Shown here: piece by piece, positions 17,417 through 25,337 of the stretch
Layout of the letters: every line of letters starts with the position of its first letter
Numbering within the stretch: position 1 is the stretch's first letter
Assembly: GCA_002490775.1 (NCBI GenBank)
Contig: DKUR01000054.1
Coordinates: forward strand, 39,650 to 103,649
Reading direction: 5' to 3'
Origin: Lachnospiraceae bacterium UBA7199
Lineage (GTDB): Bacteria > Bacillota > Clostridia > Lachnospirales > Lachnospiraceae
Length of the DNA stretch: 64,000 nt
The notes under the pieces: model-generated
Databases searched by the model: none
The model's input: the letters and a program-made list of their open reading frames with translations, nothing else
Told to the model about the DNA's origin: nothing
Program-made: the position numbers and the translations under genes

Positions 17417-17582
17417 TTTTTTTGAATACAGTGCACGTCCCCTTGGCAGCAGGACAGATATTCCTTCGTCGTCGCGTTTCCCCAGCAAACGCTGCCACGC
17501 CAAGCGCGTCAGCTTATTGCAGAAAAACGTAACGGATGCTAAGCTCGAGAGTTGCTTACAACTCTTAACCTCACTAAGTGCT
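17417..17582. other. GC-rich anomalous segment
   Basis: About 17435-17515 is markedly GC-richer than its surroundings and carries a GCGTTT/AAACGC hairpin. It has no coding frame that matches a neighbour and abruptly abuts an Rpn-type gene remnant. It looks like a transferred or repeat-derived insert; its identity was not recognised. Confidence 0.4.
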
Positions 17583-17987
17583 GACAAGTTTCCAGACTAT
17601 AAGTTTACGCTGGTAGAAGCAGACTTCCTTGATGTGAAAGAGTTTGAAACTGATTTAAAAGATTTTTTTGGTGCAATGCAGTGTCGGAATGACAAGAGAA
17701 AATTAAAAGAACTGATAAAAACAGAAAGATTTCGTCGGATGAAGGAAGATACTGCATGGGCGGTGGCTATGTACTTAGACAGAAAATGGTTAACAGCAAA
17801 GGGAGAAAAGGAGGGATTAGATGTGTGTAAAGCCTTAGAAGAACTTCTGAAGGATGAGAGAATGGAAGGAGAAAGAGAAGAACGGATTTCCATTATTCGA
17901 AACATGGTTCGTGAAGGACTGGATCACGAGATGATCCGTAAGGTAACAGGGTGTACAGCAAAAGAATTTTCTATGGCGGTAGAATAG
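17583..17987 (+). pseudogene. C-terminal remnant of an Rpn/PD-(D/E)XK transposase-like gene
   Basis: The frame from about 17583 encodes DKFPDYKFTLVEADFL, then a Lys-rich helix and a tail with REERISIIRNMVREGLDHEMI, a pattern seen at the C-terminus of Rpn-family recombination-promoting nucleases in Clostridia. The N-terminal catalytic half is absent. Extending the frame upstream only leads through the anomalous segment and into the 3' end of the flavoprotein gene in a different frame. It is therefore treated as a truncated relic of a mobile gene. Confidence 0.65.
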
Positions 17988-18068
17988 GCTTTATGGAAAT
18001 GAAATAATGATATTATAAAGACAACTGTCAAGCAACGAAAAGCGCAGATTCAGTTTTAGGGAGAATAA

Positions 18069-18135
18069 GGTTGAAAGAAACTTTCAACCATACGTATTTG
18101 GGCCTGTTCCCACTTGGAAAAAGCCCAAGTGGGAA
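18069..18135 (+). promoter_or_regulatory. Two consecutive stem-loops in the metallo-hydrolase leader
   Basis: A perfect 9-bp hairpin with an AAA loop (18069-18077 with 18081-18089) is followed by an 11-bp hairpin (18107-18117 with 18125-18135, 7-nt loop). The second ends 16 nt before the chosen start codon. No T-run follows, so they are not simple terminators. Confidence 0.5.
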
Positions 18136-18151
18136 AGGCACGGGTATAAAT

Positions 18152-18955
18152 ATGGAACTGACCATGATTGGAACCGGACATGCTTCAGTGACGAAATGCT
18201 ATAATACTTGTTTTACGATATCGCAGGATGGAAAGTATTTTTTAACGGATGCGGGAGGCGGTAATGAAATCTTAAGGATTTTGGAAGAGGAAGAGATTCC
18301 TCTTACTGCAATTCATGATGTTTTTGTGACACATGGGCATACGGATCATATTTTGGGAATGGTTTGGATTATTCGTATGATCGGTCAATTGATTAACGAA
18401 GGAAAGTACAGAGGGAACCTTTCTGTGTACTGTCATAAGGAACTTTCAGAGGATATTAGGGAAATTTGCAAAAGAACCTTGTGGAATACAGTAACAAAGC
18501 TGTTTGATGACAGAATTCAATTTGTGATCCTGGAGGATGGGCAAAAGAAAGAGATCTTAAACAGTGAAGTGACTTTTTTTGATATTTTTTCCACGAAAAA
18601 GAAGCAGTTTGGATTTACCTTTTTGATGGATCATGGTATAAAGCTTGCCTGCTGCGGTGATGAACCGATCAATGAAAAAACGACTCATTATGTAGAGAAT
18701 AGTGACTGGATGATGCATGAGGCATTTTGTTTAGATAGGGAGAAAAATATTTTCAGGCCATACGAAAAAAATCACAGTACCGTGAAAGATGCATGTGAAG
18801 CGGCTGAGAAACTAAAAATCAAGAATCTAATTTTATACCATACGGAAGATACTCATCTGGCAGAGAGAAAGAAATTATATTTAGCAGAAGGAAAGCAGTA
18901 TTTTAGCGGGAACTTATTTATTCCTGATGATAGGGAAAGGATGAAAATAATATAA
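18152..18955 (+). CDS. MBL-fold metallo-hydrolase (RNase Z-like)
   Basis: This 267-residue protein has the metallo-beta-lactamase motif THGHTDHILG, a later Asp in CCGDEP and a His in NHSTVKDA, consistent with a two-metal hydrolase. It lacks the long exosite arm that defines true RNase Z, so the substrate is unknown. I chose the ATG at 18152 (MELTMIGTG) because the family begins there. A longer frame from 18071 would translate two perfect hairpins. The lipoprotein gene begins 23 nt after its stop. Confidence 0.85.
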   Translation: MELTMIGTGHASVTKCYNTCFTISQDGKYFLTDAGGGNEILRILEEEEIPLTAIHDVFVTHGHTDHILGMVWIIRMIGQLINEGKYRGNLSVYCHKELSEDIREICKRTLWNTVTKLFDDRIQFVILEDGQKKEILNSEVTFFDIFSTKKKQFGFTFLMDHGIKLACCGDEPINEKTTHYVENSDWMMHEAFCLDREKNIFRPYEKNHSTVKDACEAAEKLKIKNLILYHTEDTHLAERKKLYLAEGKQYFSGNLFIPDDRERMKII

Positions 18956-18978
18956 AGCCTTGTGAAAAGGAGAAAGGA

Positions 18979-21210
18979 ATGAAGAAAAAAAGTTGGATAT
19001 GCGTTATTGTAATGTTGCTGCTGGTGTCTGCGCTGAGCGGATGCGGAAAGCAGAAAGAGGAAGCGGAAGATGTGGTAAATGAAGCAGAGGATGCGTATGT
19101 TTATGTGCCGGAGCATCAGGTTATCGGAGGAGATGGCATACGTGTTTCAGATGCGGTGATTGGAAATGACCAGAGCGTTTTTTATCTGGCTTATCTGGAA
19201 AATAAAGAAGTTAAGCTCATGTCTCTGGATATGGAAAGCAGGGAAACCAAAGAGCTTTTAGTGGAACTGACAGAAAATCAGCATATTGCCTGTCTTAATA
19301 ATGACGGGGAAGGAAATCTGCTTTTGGGCGTAATTGGCTATAGCGATATGGAAACCGGCCAGATGGAGGAGGCAGCAATCAGGAAACTTTCCCCCGATGG
19401 AAAGGAGCTGCTTTCCCTGGATGTAAGTGAAGCTTTGCTGCAGCAGCCTGATTTTTCTTATATGACAGATATATTGATGGACGGAGAAGAAAATTACTAC
19501 ATTTGCACCGGTGAAAACATTTATGTGTTCAAACCGGATGGAAGCTTGTACAGCCAGATGAATGCCGGACAGTATGTAAGCAGCTTCTTTCGAATGAAGG
19601 ATGGAAAGATTGGGGTAGGATATTTAGGTGCACAGGGCTTTTTGTTAAATGAAGTCATTCCCGGTCAGAAGGAATTAAAGCTGGTAGACAGCTCCATTCT
19701 ATTTGATTATGGGACTTATCAGGGTGGGAAAGACACGGATCTTTTGTATACCCAGAACAGTATTCTTTATTCCTGCAATCTGTCGGATGAAAAGGCCAAA
19801 GAGGTTTTAAGATGGACGGATTATGATGTGAATTCCAGTAATTTAATAGATGTTGCGCTTCTTTCTGATGGCAGGATCGCAGCACTTACAACGGATTATA
19901 TGAGTGAAAACGGGGAAACGGAGCTGGTGCTTCTTACACAGAAGAAAAGCTCGGAGGTTCCCGAAAAGAAAATATTGACTTATGGAACCTATTACCTTTC
20001 TTTTTATGATGAGAGAGATATTACAGCTTTTAACAGCCAAAGTAAAGAGTACCGCATTGAGGTTCAGGAGTATGGGGATGATTCCATGTCCATTGATGAA
20101 AAAAAGGAGGTCTATGCCAAGGAATTAGAGGCTGGGAAGATACCGGATATTATTGATCTTACTCATTGTCCTATGAACTTGGAAACGCTGATTTTGGCAG
20201 GAGCAGTTGAGGATTTAACACCTTATCTGGAAACGGATGAAAGTATAAAAAGGGAAGATTATGTACCAAATGCTTTCAGCGCTTATGAGCGGGATGGAAA
20301 GTTGTATGCAATTATGTCTTATTTTGGCGTGGAGGTATTTGTAGGTAAGGTAGATGAAATCGGAGAGGAAAAAACCTGGACAGTGGATGATGTGATGGCG
20401 CTGATGGATTCTAAGGATGCAGAGGTGAAGCTTTTGTCCGGCGCGGATAAGTGGAGCATTATGCAGATCATGTGTAACATGAATCAAAATTTATTTATTG
20501 ATAAGGAAAATGGAACATGCAGCTTTACAGGAGAGGAGTTTAAAAAAATTCTGGAGTTTGCTAATCAATTTCCTGATGAAGGGAAGGATGATTCTACCCT
20601 GGATGATTTAAGATGTGGCAGGACGTTGCTGTACCGTGAGTTGATTATCTCTGTCCAGCTATACCAAATGTATGAATATATGTTTGGAGGCCCGGTAAAT
20701 ACGATAGGTTATCCTTCCTTTGGAGAAAGCGGCCTTACTTTTAAGCCCTATGGAACTACTGTTGCCATGAGCACTCATTCAGAAAACAAAGAAGGTGTAT
20801 GGGAGTTTATTCGTTTTAATGTGTCACAGGAAAGACAGGAGAATGTAGGTTCACCCTATGGCGGATTCCCCATATTAAAGTCTGCTCTTGAAAAACAGTT
20901 TGAGAAGGATATGACACCGAAATATGTAAAGGATGAAAATGGCAATCAACAGGAAATGCCTAAAACCACATGGGCGAAAACTATGGGAGACGAGGTATTT
21001 TCCGTGGAGGTTTATGCAGCCAGCGAGGAGCAGGTAAACAGGGTAAGAGCGATGATAGAAGCAGCTCAGAATGGGGAAAGTATGGACTCCGGGGTTTTAA
21101 ACATTATTATAGAGGAGGCATCCGGGTACTTTGAGGGACATAAAAGCGTGGAGGATGTGGCAGCAGTTGTTCAAAACAGAGTACAGCTTTACCTGAATGA
21201 AATTAATTAA
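18979..21210 (+). CDS. Large lipoprotein: propeller-like region plus extracellular solute-binding domain
   Basis: This 743-residue lipoprotein has a signal peptide ending in a lipobox with Cys22 (ALSGC). Residues 45-320 contain repeated strand motifs typical of beta-propeller folds (ENYYICTGENIYVFKPDG and similar). Residues 330-743 resemble family 1 carbohydrate-type solute-binding proteins (YGTYYLSFYDERDITAFN, LTPYLETDESIKREDYVP, WEFIRF). Usual solute-binding proteins are 400-500 residues, so the N-terminal region is extra. No permease or ATPase gene is adjacent, so the transporter, if any, is elsewhere. A GGAGAAAGG site precedes the ATG. Confidence 0.88.
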   Translation: MKKKSWICVIVMLLLVSALSGCGKQKEEAEDVVNEAEDAYVYVPEHQVIGGDGIRVSDAVIGNDQSVFYLAYLENKEVKLMSLDMESRETKELLVELTENQHIACLNNDGEGNLLLGVIGYSDMETGQMEEAAIRKLSPDGKELLSLDVSEALLQQPDFSYMTDILMDGEENYYICTGENIYVFKPDGSLYSQMNAGQYVSSFFRMKDGKIGVGYLGAQGFLLNEVIPGQKELKLVDSSILFDYGTYQGGKDTDLLYTQNSILYSCNLSDEKAKEVLRWTDYDVNSSNLIDVALLSDGRIAALTTDYMSENGETELVLLTQKKSSEVPEKKILTYGTYYLSFYDERDITAFNSQSKEYRIEVQEYGDDSMSIDEKKEVYAKELEAGKIPDIIDLTHCPMNLETLILAGAVEDLTPYLETDESIKREDYVPNAFSAYERDGKLYAIMSYFGVEVFVGKVDEIGEEKTWTVDDVMALMDSKDAEVKLLSGADKWSIMQIMCNMNQNLFIDKENGTCSFTGEEFKKILEFANQFPDEGKDDSTLDDLRCGRTLLYRELIISVQLYQMYEYMFGGPVNTIGYPSFGESGLTFKPYGTTVAMSTHSENKEGVWEFIRFNVSQERQENVGSPYGGFPILKSALEKQFEKDMTPKYVKDENGNQQEMPKTTWAKTMGDEVFSVEVYAASEEQVNRVRAMIEAAQNGESMDSGVLNIIIEEASGYFEGHKSVEDVAAVVQNRVQLYLNEIN

Positions 21211-21277
21211 GCACAAAATAGTGCGGTTTAGAAGGATTACTGATTTAGGATAGAAAGGAAAAAGAGGGTACAAAAAT

Positions 21278-21898
21278 ATGGAGTTTCAAATAAGTAAACT
21301 AAAATGGATAAGGGAGCCGGAAGAATACAAAGTTGAGGAAGATAGAATAGAAATAAAGACTATGCCGGAAACTGATCTTTGGCAGCGTACTTATTATCAC
21401 TTTAGAAATGATAATGCGCCGGTGCTTCAAATGGAAACAGATGAAAAATACTTTTCCTTTCTGGTAAAAACAGATTTTACAGAAAGCTGTCATCGTTTTG
21501 ATCAATGTGGTATTGTGATGTATCTGGACAGTGAGAATTGGTTAAAGGCATCTGTTGAATATGAAAATGAAGCATTTGGCCATTTGGGAAGTGTTGTAAC
21601 AAATCATGGTTATTCGGACTGGGCAACCACAGCCATTCCTGCTGATATTAAAATTATGTGGTATAGATTCAGTCGCCGGGTGGATGATTATTGCATTGAG
21701 TGTTCAAGAGACGGACAGAATTTTACGCAGATGCGCATTTGCCATATGTGGGAAGGCACTGGAAAAATTAAATTTGGCATTTATGCCTGCAGCCCGGAAG
21801 CTTCTGCATTTAAAGCAGTTTTTACAAATATGAAAATAACAGAATGTATGTGGAAAGCCCATGATGGACAGGCGCCTGATAAGGAGGTGCAAGGTTGA
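21278..21898 (+). CDS. DUF1349 family protein
   Basis: This 206-residue cytoplasmic protein belongs to DUF1349, a concanavalin-like beta-sandwich. Typical segments are DQCGIVMYLDSENWLK, the RFSRRVDDYCIECSRDG strand pair and KIKFGIYACSPEA. A carbohydrate-binding or hydrolase-associated role is often suggested for the fold, but none is established. AGAAAGG precedes the ATG, and the final TTGA overlaps the start of ogt, so the two genes are coupled. Confidence 0.85.
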   Translation: MEFQISKLKWIREPEEYKVEEDRIEIKTMPETDLWQRTYYHFRNDNAPVLQMETDEKYFSFLVKTDFTESCHRFDQCGIVMYLDSENWLKASVEYENEAFGHLGSVVTNHGYSDWATTAIPADIKIMWYRFSRRVDDYCIECSRDGQNFTQMRICHMWEGTGKIKFGIYACSPEASAFKAVFTNMKITECMWKAHDGQAPDKEVQG

Positions 21899-22362
21899 AT
21901 TATAAATATCATATAGATACACCGATAGGAATGATATGTGTTGAATCAAATGAAGAGGCAATTACAGGCCTGTTTTTTGAAAAAAATAAAACATTGTACA
22001 AGCAGGAAAAACCTGAAACGGATCTGCTGAAAAAAGCCGGGGAGCAATTGATGGAATATTTCAGTGGAAAAAGAAAAACATTTGATTTGCCGCTGGCTCC
22101 TTCAGGAACAGAGTTTCAGAAAAAAGTCTGGAAAGCGCTTTGCCAAATTCCCTATGGTGAGACCAGAAGCTACGGTGAAATTGCAGCTCAAATTGGAAAT
22201 CCAAAAGCCTGCCGGGCAGTTGGTGGGGCAAACAACAAAAATCCAATCATGATCTTTATTCCCTGCCATCGGGTGATTGGAGCAGATGGCTCATTGGTGG
22301 GATTTGGAGGCGGAATCGAAGCAAAAAAATTTATGCTTAACTTAGAGAAAGGAGCAGAATGA
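21895..22362 (+). CDS. ogt: Methylated-DNA--protein-cysteine methyltransferase
   Basis: This 155-residue suicide repair protein removes alkyl groups from O6-alkylguanine. The acceptor Cys lies in the diagnostic IPCHRVIGADGS motif, preceded by the DNA-binding helix with YGETRSYGEIA. The N-terminal ribonuclease H-like domain is short, as in Ogt. The TTG start at 21895 is supported by AAGGAGG upstream and by the 4-nt overlap with DUF1349. Confidence 0.95.
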   Translation: MNYKYHIDTPIGMICVESNEEAITGLFFEKNKTLYKQEKPETDLLKKAGEQLMEYFSGKRKTFDLPLAPSGTEFQKKVWKALCQIPYGETRSYGEIAAQIGNPKACRAVGGANNKNPIMIFIPCHRVIGADGSLVGFGGGIEAKKFMLNLEKGAE

Positions 22363-22442
22363 AAAACCAATATTTTTTCTTTACACAGCCCGGCAAGTGA
22401 GGTTACAATAAGTAAAAGTGTTTATAGAGGGAGGACATCAAA

Positions 22443-22667
22443 ATGGATGTAAAAGAACAAATAACAAAAGTGGTAGAGAAAATCACCAAGGACAAAGATT
22501 TACAAGAGCAGTTTCAGAAGGAGCCTGTGAAAGCATTGGAAAGTATACTTGGTGTAGACCTTCCCGATGAAATGGCGGAGCAGGTGATTCAGGGTGTTAA
22601 GGCAAAGCTTACAGCAGATAAAGTATCTGGTGCTGTGGATGCGTTGAAGGGTTTCATAAAAAAATAA
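22443..22667 (+). CDS. Small NHLP-leader-like protein of unknown function
   Basis: This 74-residue acidic/helical protein has no signal peptide and no cysteine. Its middle (FQKEPVKALESILGVDLPDE) resembles the nitrile-hydratase-type leader peptides (NHLP) that precede some ribosomally made peptide precursors. There is no Cys/Ser/Thr-rich core after a Gly-Gly site, and no maturase gene is adjacent, so a precursor role is doubtful. A strong GGGAGG precedes the ATG. The YkgJ-type gene starts 11 nt after its stop. Confidence 0.75.
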   Translation: MDVKEQITKVVEKITKDKDLQEQFQKEPVKALESILGVDLPDEMAEQVIQGVKAKLTADKVSGAVDALKGFIKK

Positions 22668-22678
22668 AATTAAAACCT

Positions 22679-23368
22679 ATGGAACGGGAAATTGATTTAA
22701 AACAAATATCCGATGGAAAACGCTATTCGGCAAATGATATGGTAAAGGCAGGCTGCAATGATTGTGCAGGCTGCTCTTTATGCTGCCAGGGAATGGGAGA
22801 TTCCATTATTTTAGATCCTTATGATCTGGACAGTCTGGAAAAAGGGCTGGGCGTTACTTTTGAGAAATTAATGCAGGAGAATAAAATAGAGCTGAACGTG
22901 GTGGATGGCATTATTCAGCCTAATATAAAAATGCAGGATGAGTCTGCCGGAAACAGTGACAGCAGATGCGCATTTTTAAGTAAAGAGGGAAGATGCACCG
23001 TCCATTCCTTTCGTCCCGGATTTTGCCGGATGTTTCCTTTGGGAAGAATTTATGAGGAGGAGAACTTTCACTATTTCCTGCAGGTGCATGAATGTCCCTA
23101 TCCCAATAAGACTAAGGTGAAGGTAAAAAAATGGCTGGGGGTACCCAAACTGTCTGAATATGAAAGCTATATTAAGCGGTGGCACTATTTTTTAAAGGAT
23201 GTGCAGAAAGTCATAAAAGAAGCGGAAAATGATGTTGTAATAAAAAACATAAACATGCATATGCTGCAGCAATTTTACATAAAACCTTACGGGGACGATT
23301 TCTTTTTGGAATTTGATCAGCGTATGAATGAAGAGCGATTAGTTTTTATGCATGGAACAGGAACATGA
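22679..23368 (+). CDS. YkgJ-family cysteine cluster protein
   Basis: This 229-residue protein has the YkgJ signature of an N-terminal CNDCAGCSLCC cluster and a second CAFL...GRCTVH...FCRMFPLGR cluster, which are thought to bind zinc or an iron-sulfur centre. The reaction is unknown. The start codon at 22679 lacks a clear Shine-Dalgarno, so expression may depend on coupling to the small upstream gene. It lies next to a Crp/Fnr gene, suggesting redox-linked control. Confidence 0.82.
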   Translation: MEREIDLKQISDGKRYSANDMVKAGCNDCAGCSLCCQGMGDSIILDPYDLDSLEKGLGVTFEKLMQENKIELNVVDGIIQPNIKMQDESAGNSDSRCAFLSKEGRCTVHSFRPGFCRMFPLGRIYEEENFHYFLQVHECPYPNKTKVKVKKWLGVPKLSEYESYIKRWHYFLKDVQKVIKEAENDVVIKNINMHMLQQFYIKPYGDDFFLEFDQRMNEERLVFMHGTGT

Positions 23369-23394
23369 GAGGAAGGGAGAAAGGTTAAATAAAA

Positions 23395-24066
23395 ATGAAA
23401 CAGCTGGAGCAGGCAAAATTATTTCAAACGATTACAAAGGCAGAGCTTGAGCGTATTTTAAAGTGCTCTAAGGCAGTGACGAAAAAATATCCTTCCGGGA
23501 CTTATGTTTTTGAGCAGGAAGAGGTTCCATCCAAGCTGTTTCTTCTCCTGGAAGGTCAGATACAGATTTGTAAAGACTTTACTTCCGGAAAGCGTGATGT
23601 GCTTTATCTGGTGGAGGCAGGAAATGTTTTTGGAGAAATTTTTCTCTTTGGAGACAGGAAGAGGTACTGGTATGATGCAGTGGCGGTGACGGATGTGACT
23701 GTGCTGGAGATGCCCTGGGATTTCTTTTACCATTTTTGCTCCAATGCCTGCGATCATCATAAGCAGTTGACGCAAAATATGCTGGAAATTTTATCAGAGG
23801 ATAATTTTAAGATTACCAGAAAGCTTCATATTGTCAGTACATCCTCCCTGAGAGAGAGAATTGCCATCTGGCTCATTGATTCTATGGATGAAAAAGGGAA
23901 TGTTTTACTTAAAATGAACAGAGAACAGCTTGCTGATTTTTTGGGAGTTGCCAGACCGTCTTTATCCAGGGAACTTATGCGGATGCAGAAAGATGGTTTG
24001 ATCAAAGTAGACCGAAAAACGATTACGGTCTGTGACAGGGAAGCATTGGAATTTTTACTTGTTTAG
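23395..24066 (+). CDS. Crp/Fnr family transcriptional regulator
   Basis: This 223-residue regulator has a cyclic-nucleotide-binding-like beta-roll (about 1-125) and a C-terminal winged helix (about 150-223) with the recognition helix in LADFLGVARPSLSRELMRM. The N-terminus lacks the cysteine array of FNR, so it is not an obvious iron-sulfur oxygen sensor. The ATG is preceded by GGAAGGGAGAAAGG. It lies between the YkgJ gene and grcA; a terminator separates it from the latter. Confidence 0.92.
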   Translation: MKQLEQAKLFQTITKAELERILKCSKAVTKKYPSGTYVFEQEEVPSKLFLLLEGQIQICKDFTSGKRDVLYLVEAGNVFGEIFLFGDRKRYWYDAVAVTDVTVLEMPWDFFYHFCSNACDHHKQLTQNMLEILSEDNFKITRKLHIVSTSSLRERIAIWLIDSMDEKGNVLLKMNREQLADFLGVARPSLSRELMRMQKDGLIKVDRKTITVCDREALEFLLV

Positions 24067-24085
24067 GTATTTAAAAATTTTTTCT

Positions 24086-24115
24086 AATCCGTAACTATAG
24101 TTACGGATTTTTTTG
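24086..24115 (+). terminator. Rho-independent terminator after the Crp/Fnr gene
   Basis: A perfectly palindromic stem (24086-24095 with 24100-24109) is followed by seven T. Confidence 0.88.
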
Positions 24116-24215
24116 TGTAAAAACAGTATGATGAATTCACAGTAAACAAATAACTACTTTTGTAAAGTAAAGCAAAAATATTAGGGAAGAGAAGAAAAAG
24201 AGAGGAGCGATTATT

Positions 24216-24461
24216 ATGGCAAATGTAAACACAGCACAGGTAGATAACTTAGTAAACCTTTTAGATGGATATGCAGGAAAAGGCGGCCATCATTTAAATG
24301 TTAATGTATTAAACAGAGATATGCTCTTAGATGCTCAGAAGCATCCTGAGAAATACCCTCAGCTTACCATCCGCGTGTCTGGTTACGCAGTTAATTTTAT
24401 CAAGCTTACACCGGAACAGCAGGCAGATGTTATTTCCAGAACATTCCATGAGGCAATGTAA
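24216..24461 (+). CDS. grcA: Autonomous glycyl radical cofactor (GrcA-like)
   Basis: This 81-residue protein matches the C-terminal glycyl-radical domain of pyruvate formate-lyase. The radical Gly56 lies in [11 protein letters not shown], followed by [16 protein letters not shown]. GrcA rescues pyruvate formate-lyase whose own radical segment was cleaved by oxygen. It is shorter than the E. coli protein (about 127) because the N-terminal extension is lacking. GAGAGGAG precedes the ATG. It follows a Crp/Fnr gene, which fits redox control, but no binding site was clear. Confidence 0.9.
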   Translation: MANVNTAQVDNLVNLLDGYAGKGGHHLNVNVLNRDMLLDAQKHPEKYPQLTIRVSGYAVNFIKLTPEQQADVISRTFHEAM

Positions 24462-24485
24462 ATAATTAATATATGGGTGTAAAAG

Positions 24486-24540
24486 GACTTCCGCTGGAGC
24501 CAATGCTAAAGGCATTCAAGTTTCAGCGGAGGTCTTTTTG
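24486..24540 (+). terminator. Branched terminator after grcA
   Basis: An outer 11-bp stem (24486-24496 with 24524-24534, one G-U) encloses an AATGC/GCATT hairpin and is followed by five T. Confidence 0.85.
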
Positions 24541-24545
24541 TTTCC

Positions 24546-24578
24546 GCAGGCAGCGAGCCAAGTAGCTGCTTATGGCAG
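24546..24578. repeat. Partial copy of the 53.5-kb structured element
   Basis: This stretch (CGAGCCAAGTAGCTGCTT core) matches, with few changes, the minus-strand sequence at about 53544-53575. Both copies lie in intergenic DNA beside the 3' or 5' end of a minus-strand gene. Confidence 0.5.
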
Positions 24579-24579
24579 C

Positions 24580-25209
24580 CTAAAACTCCATCCGTTCCAG
24601 AAGATCCGCCCATGCTTCATCATCAATCTCTTCATTTCGAAATAGTTTCCTTTTGTCATCATCTGTAATCTGCCGGATGATTCTGCATGGGTTTCCGGCA
24701 GCAATGCTCCAGTCAGGAATGTCCTTTGTCACTACACTGCCTGCACCGACAACTACATTATTTCCGATCCGCATACCAGGACAGACAACAGTATTTCCAC
24801 CCAGCCACACGTTATCTCCTATCATCACTTCTTTGCCATATTCATAGGCAGAGTTGCGGCTGACCGGGTGGATGGGGTGCCCGGCAGTATAAATTGCCAC
24901 GTTAGGAGCCATCTGGCAGTTGTCGCCGATTTTGATTTTTGCAACATCTAAAAGAGTGCAGTTATAGTTGGCAAAGAAATTTTTTCCTACCTCAATATGC
25001 TTTCCGTAATCACAATAAAAAGGCGGGTTGATAAAGGCATCCTCAGAGGAACCCAAAAGTTCTTTTACCACCTGCTTTATACCTTCAAAGTCTGATCTGT
25101 CCATAAAATTCAATTTTTGCAAAATTTTTCTGCAGACCTGCTGTTCCTCAAAAACACTGTCATCTGAAATATATGCCATTCCAGCATCTCTTCGCTCCCT
25201 GTTTGTCAT
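24580..25209 (-). CDS. Sugar O-acetyltransferase (maltose/galactoside acetyltransferase family)
   Basis: This 209-residue enzyme has the left-handed beta-helix of hexapeptide-repeat acetyltransferases. It has an N-terminal helical cap, then INPPFYCDYGKHIEVG, the catalytic-His region NVAIYTAGHPIHP, and the GAGSVVTKDIPD/AGNPCRIIR end. It transfers acetyl from acetyl-CoA to a sugar. It is divergent from the AraC gene, which may regulate it. The start is taken as the ATG at 25209 with GGAGG upstream. Confidence 0.92.
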   Translation of the reverse strand: MTNRERRDAGMAYISDDSVFEEQQVCRKILQKLNFMDRSDFEGIKQVVKELLGSSEDAFINPPFYCDYGKHIEVGKNFFANYNCTLLDVAKIKIGDNCQMAPNVAIYTAGHPIHPVSRNSAYEYGKEVMIGDNVWLGGNTVVCPGMRIGNNVVVGAGSVVTKDIPDWSIAAGNPCRIIRQITDDDKRKLFRNEEIDDEAWADLLERMEF

Positions 25210-25275
25210 AATAAACCTCCATAATCAGTAATTAGTTATTTATAAAAGCTTTAGATTAAGTTAATCACGTTTTTA

Positions 25276-25304
25276 TTCAAAATTCTTTCAAGATAGTTTA
25301 TAAT
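25276..25304 (+). promoter_or_regulatory. Predicted sigma-A promoter of the AraC-type gene
   Basis: TTCAAA (25276-25281), a 17-bp spacer and a perfect TATAAT (25299-25304) lie 34 nt before the start codon. Confidence 0.65.
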
Positions 25305-25337
25305 AATATAACAATCTTATTTGAAGGGGATATGGCT

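Noticed and set aside
22443..22667. RiPP precursor peptide
   Set aside because: The leader-like helix is present, but there is no cleavage site, no core rich in modifiable residues and no adjacent maturase; it is kept as an unknown small protein.
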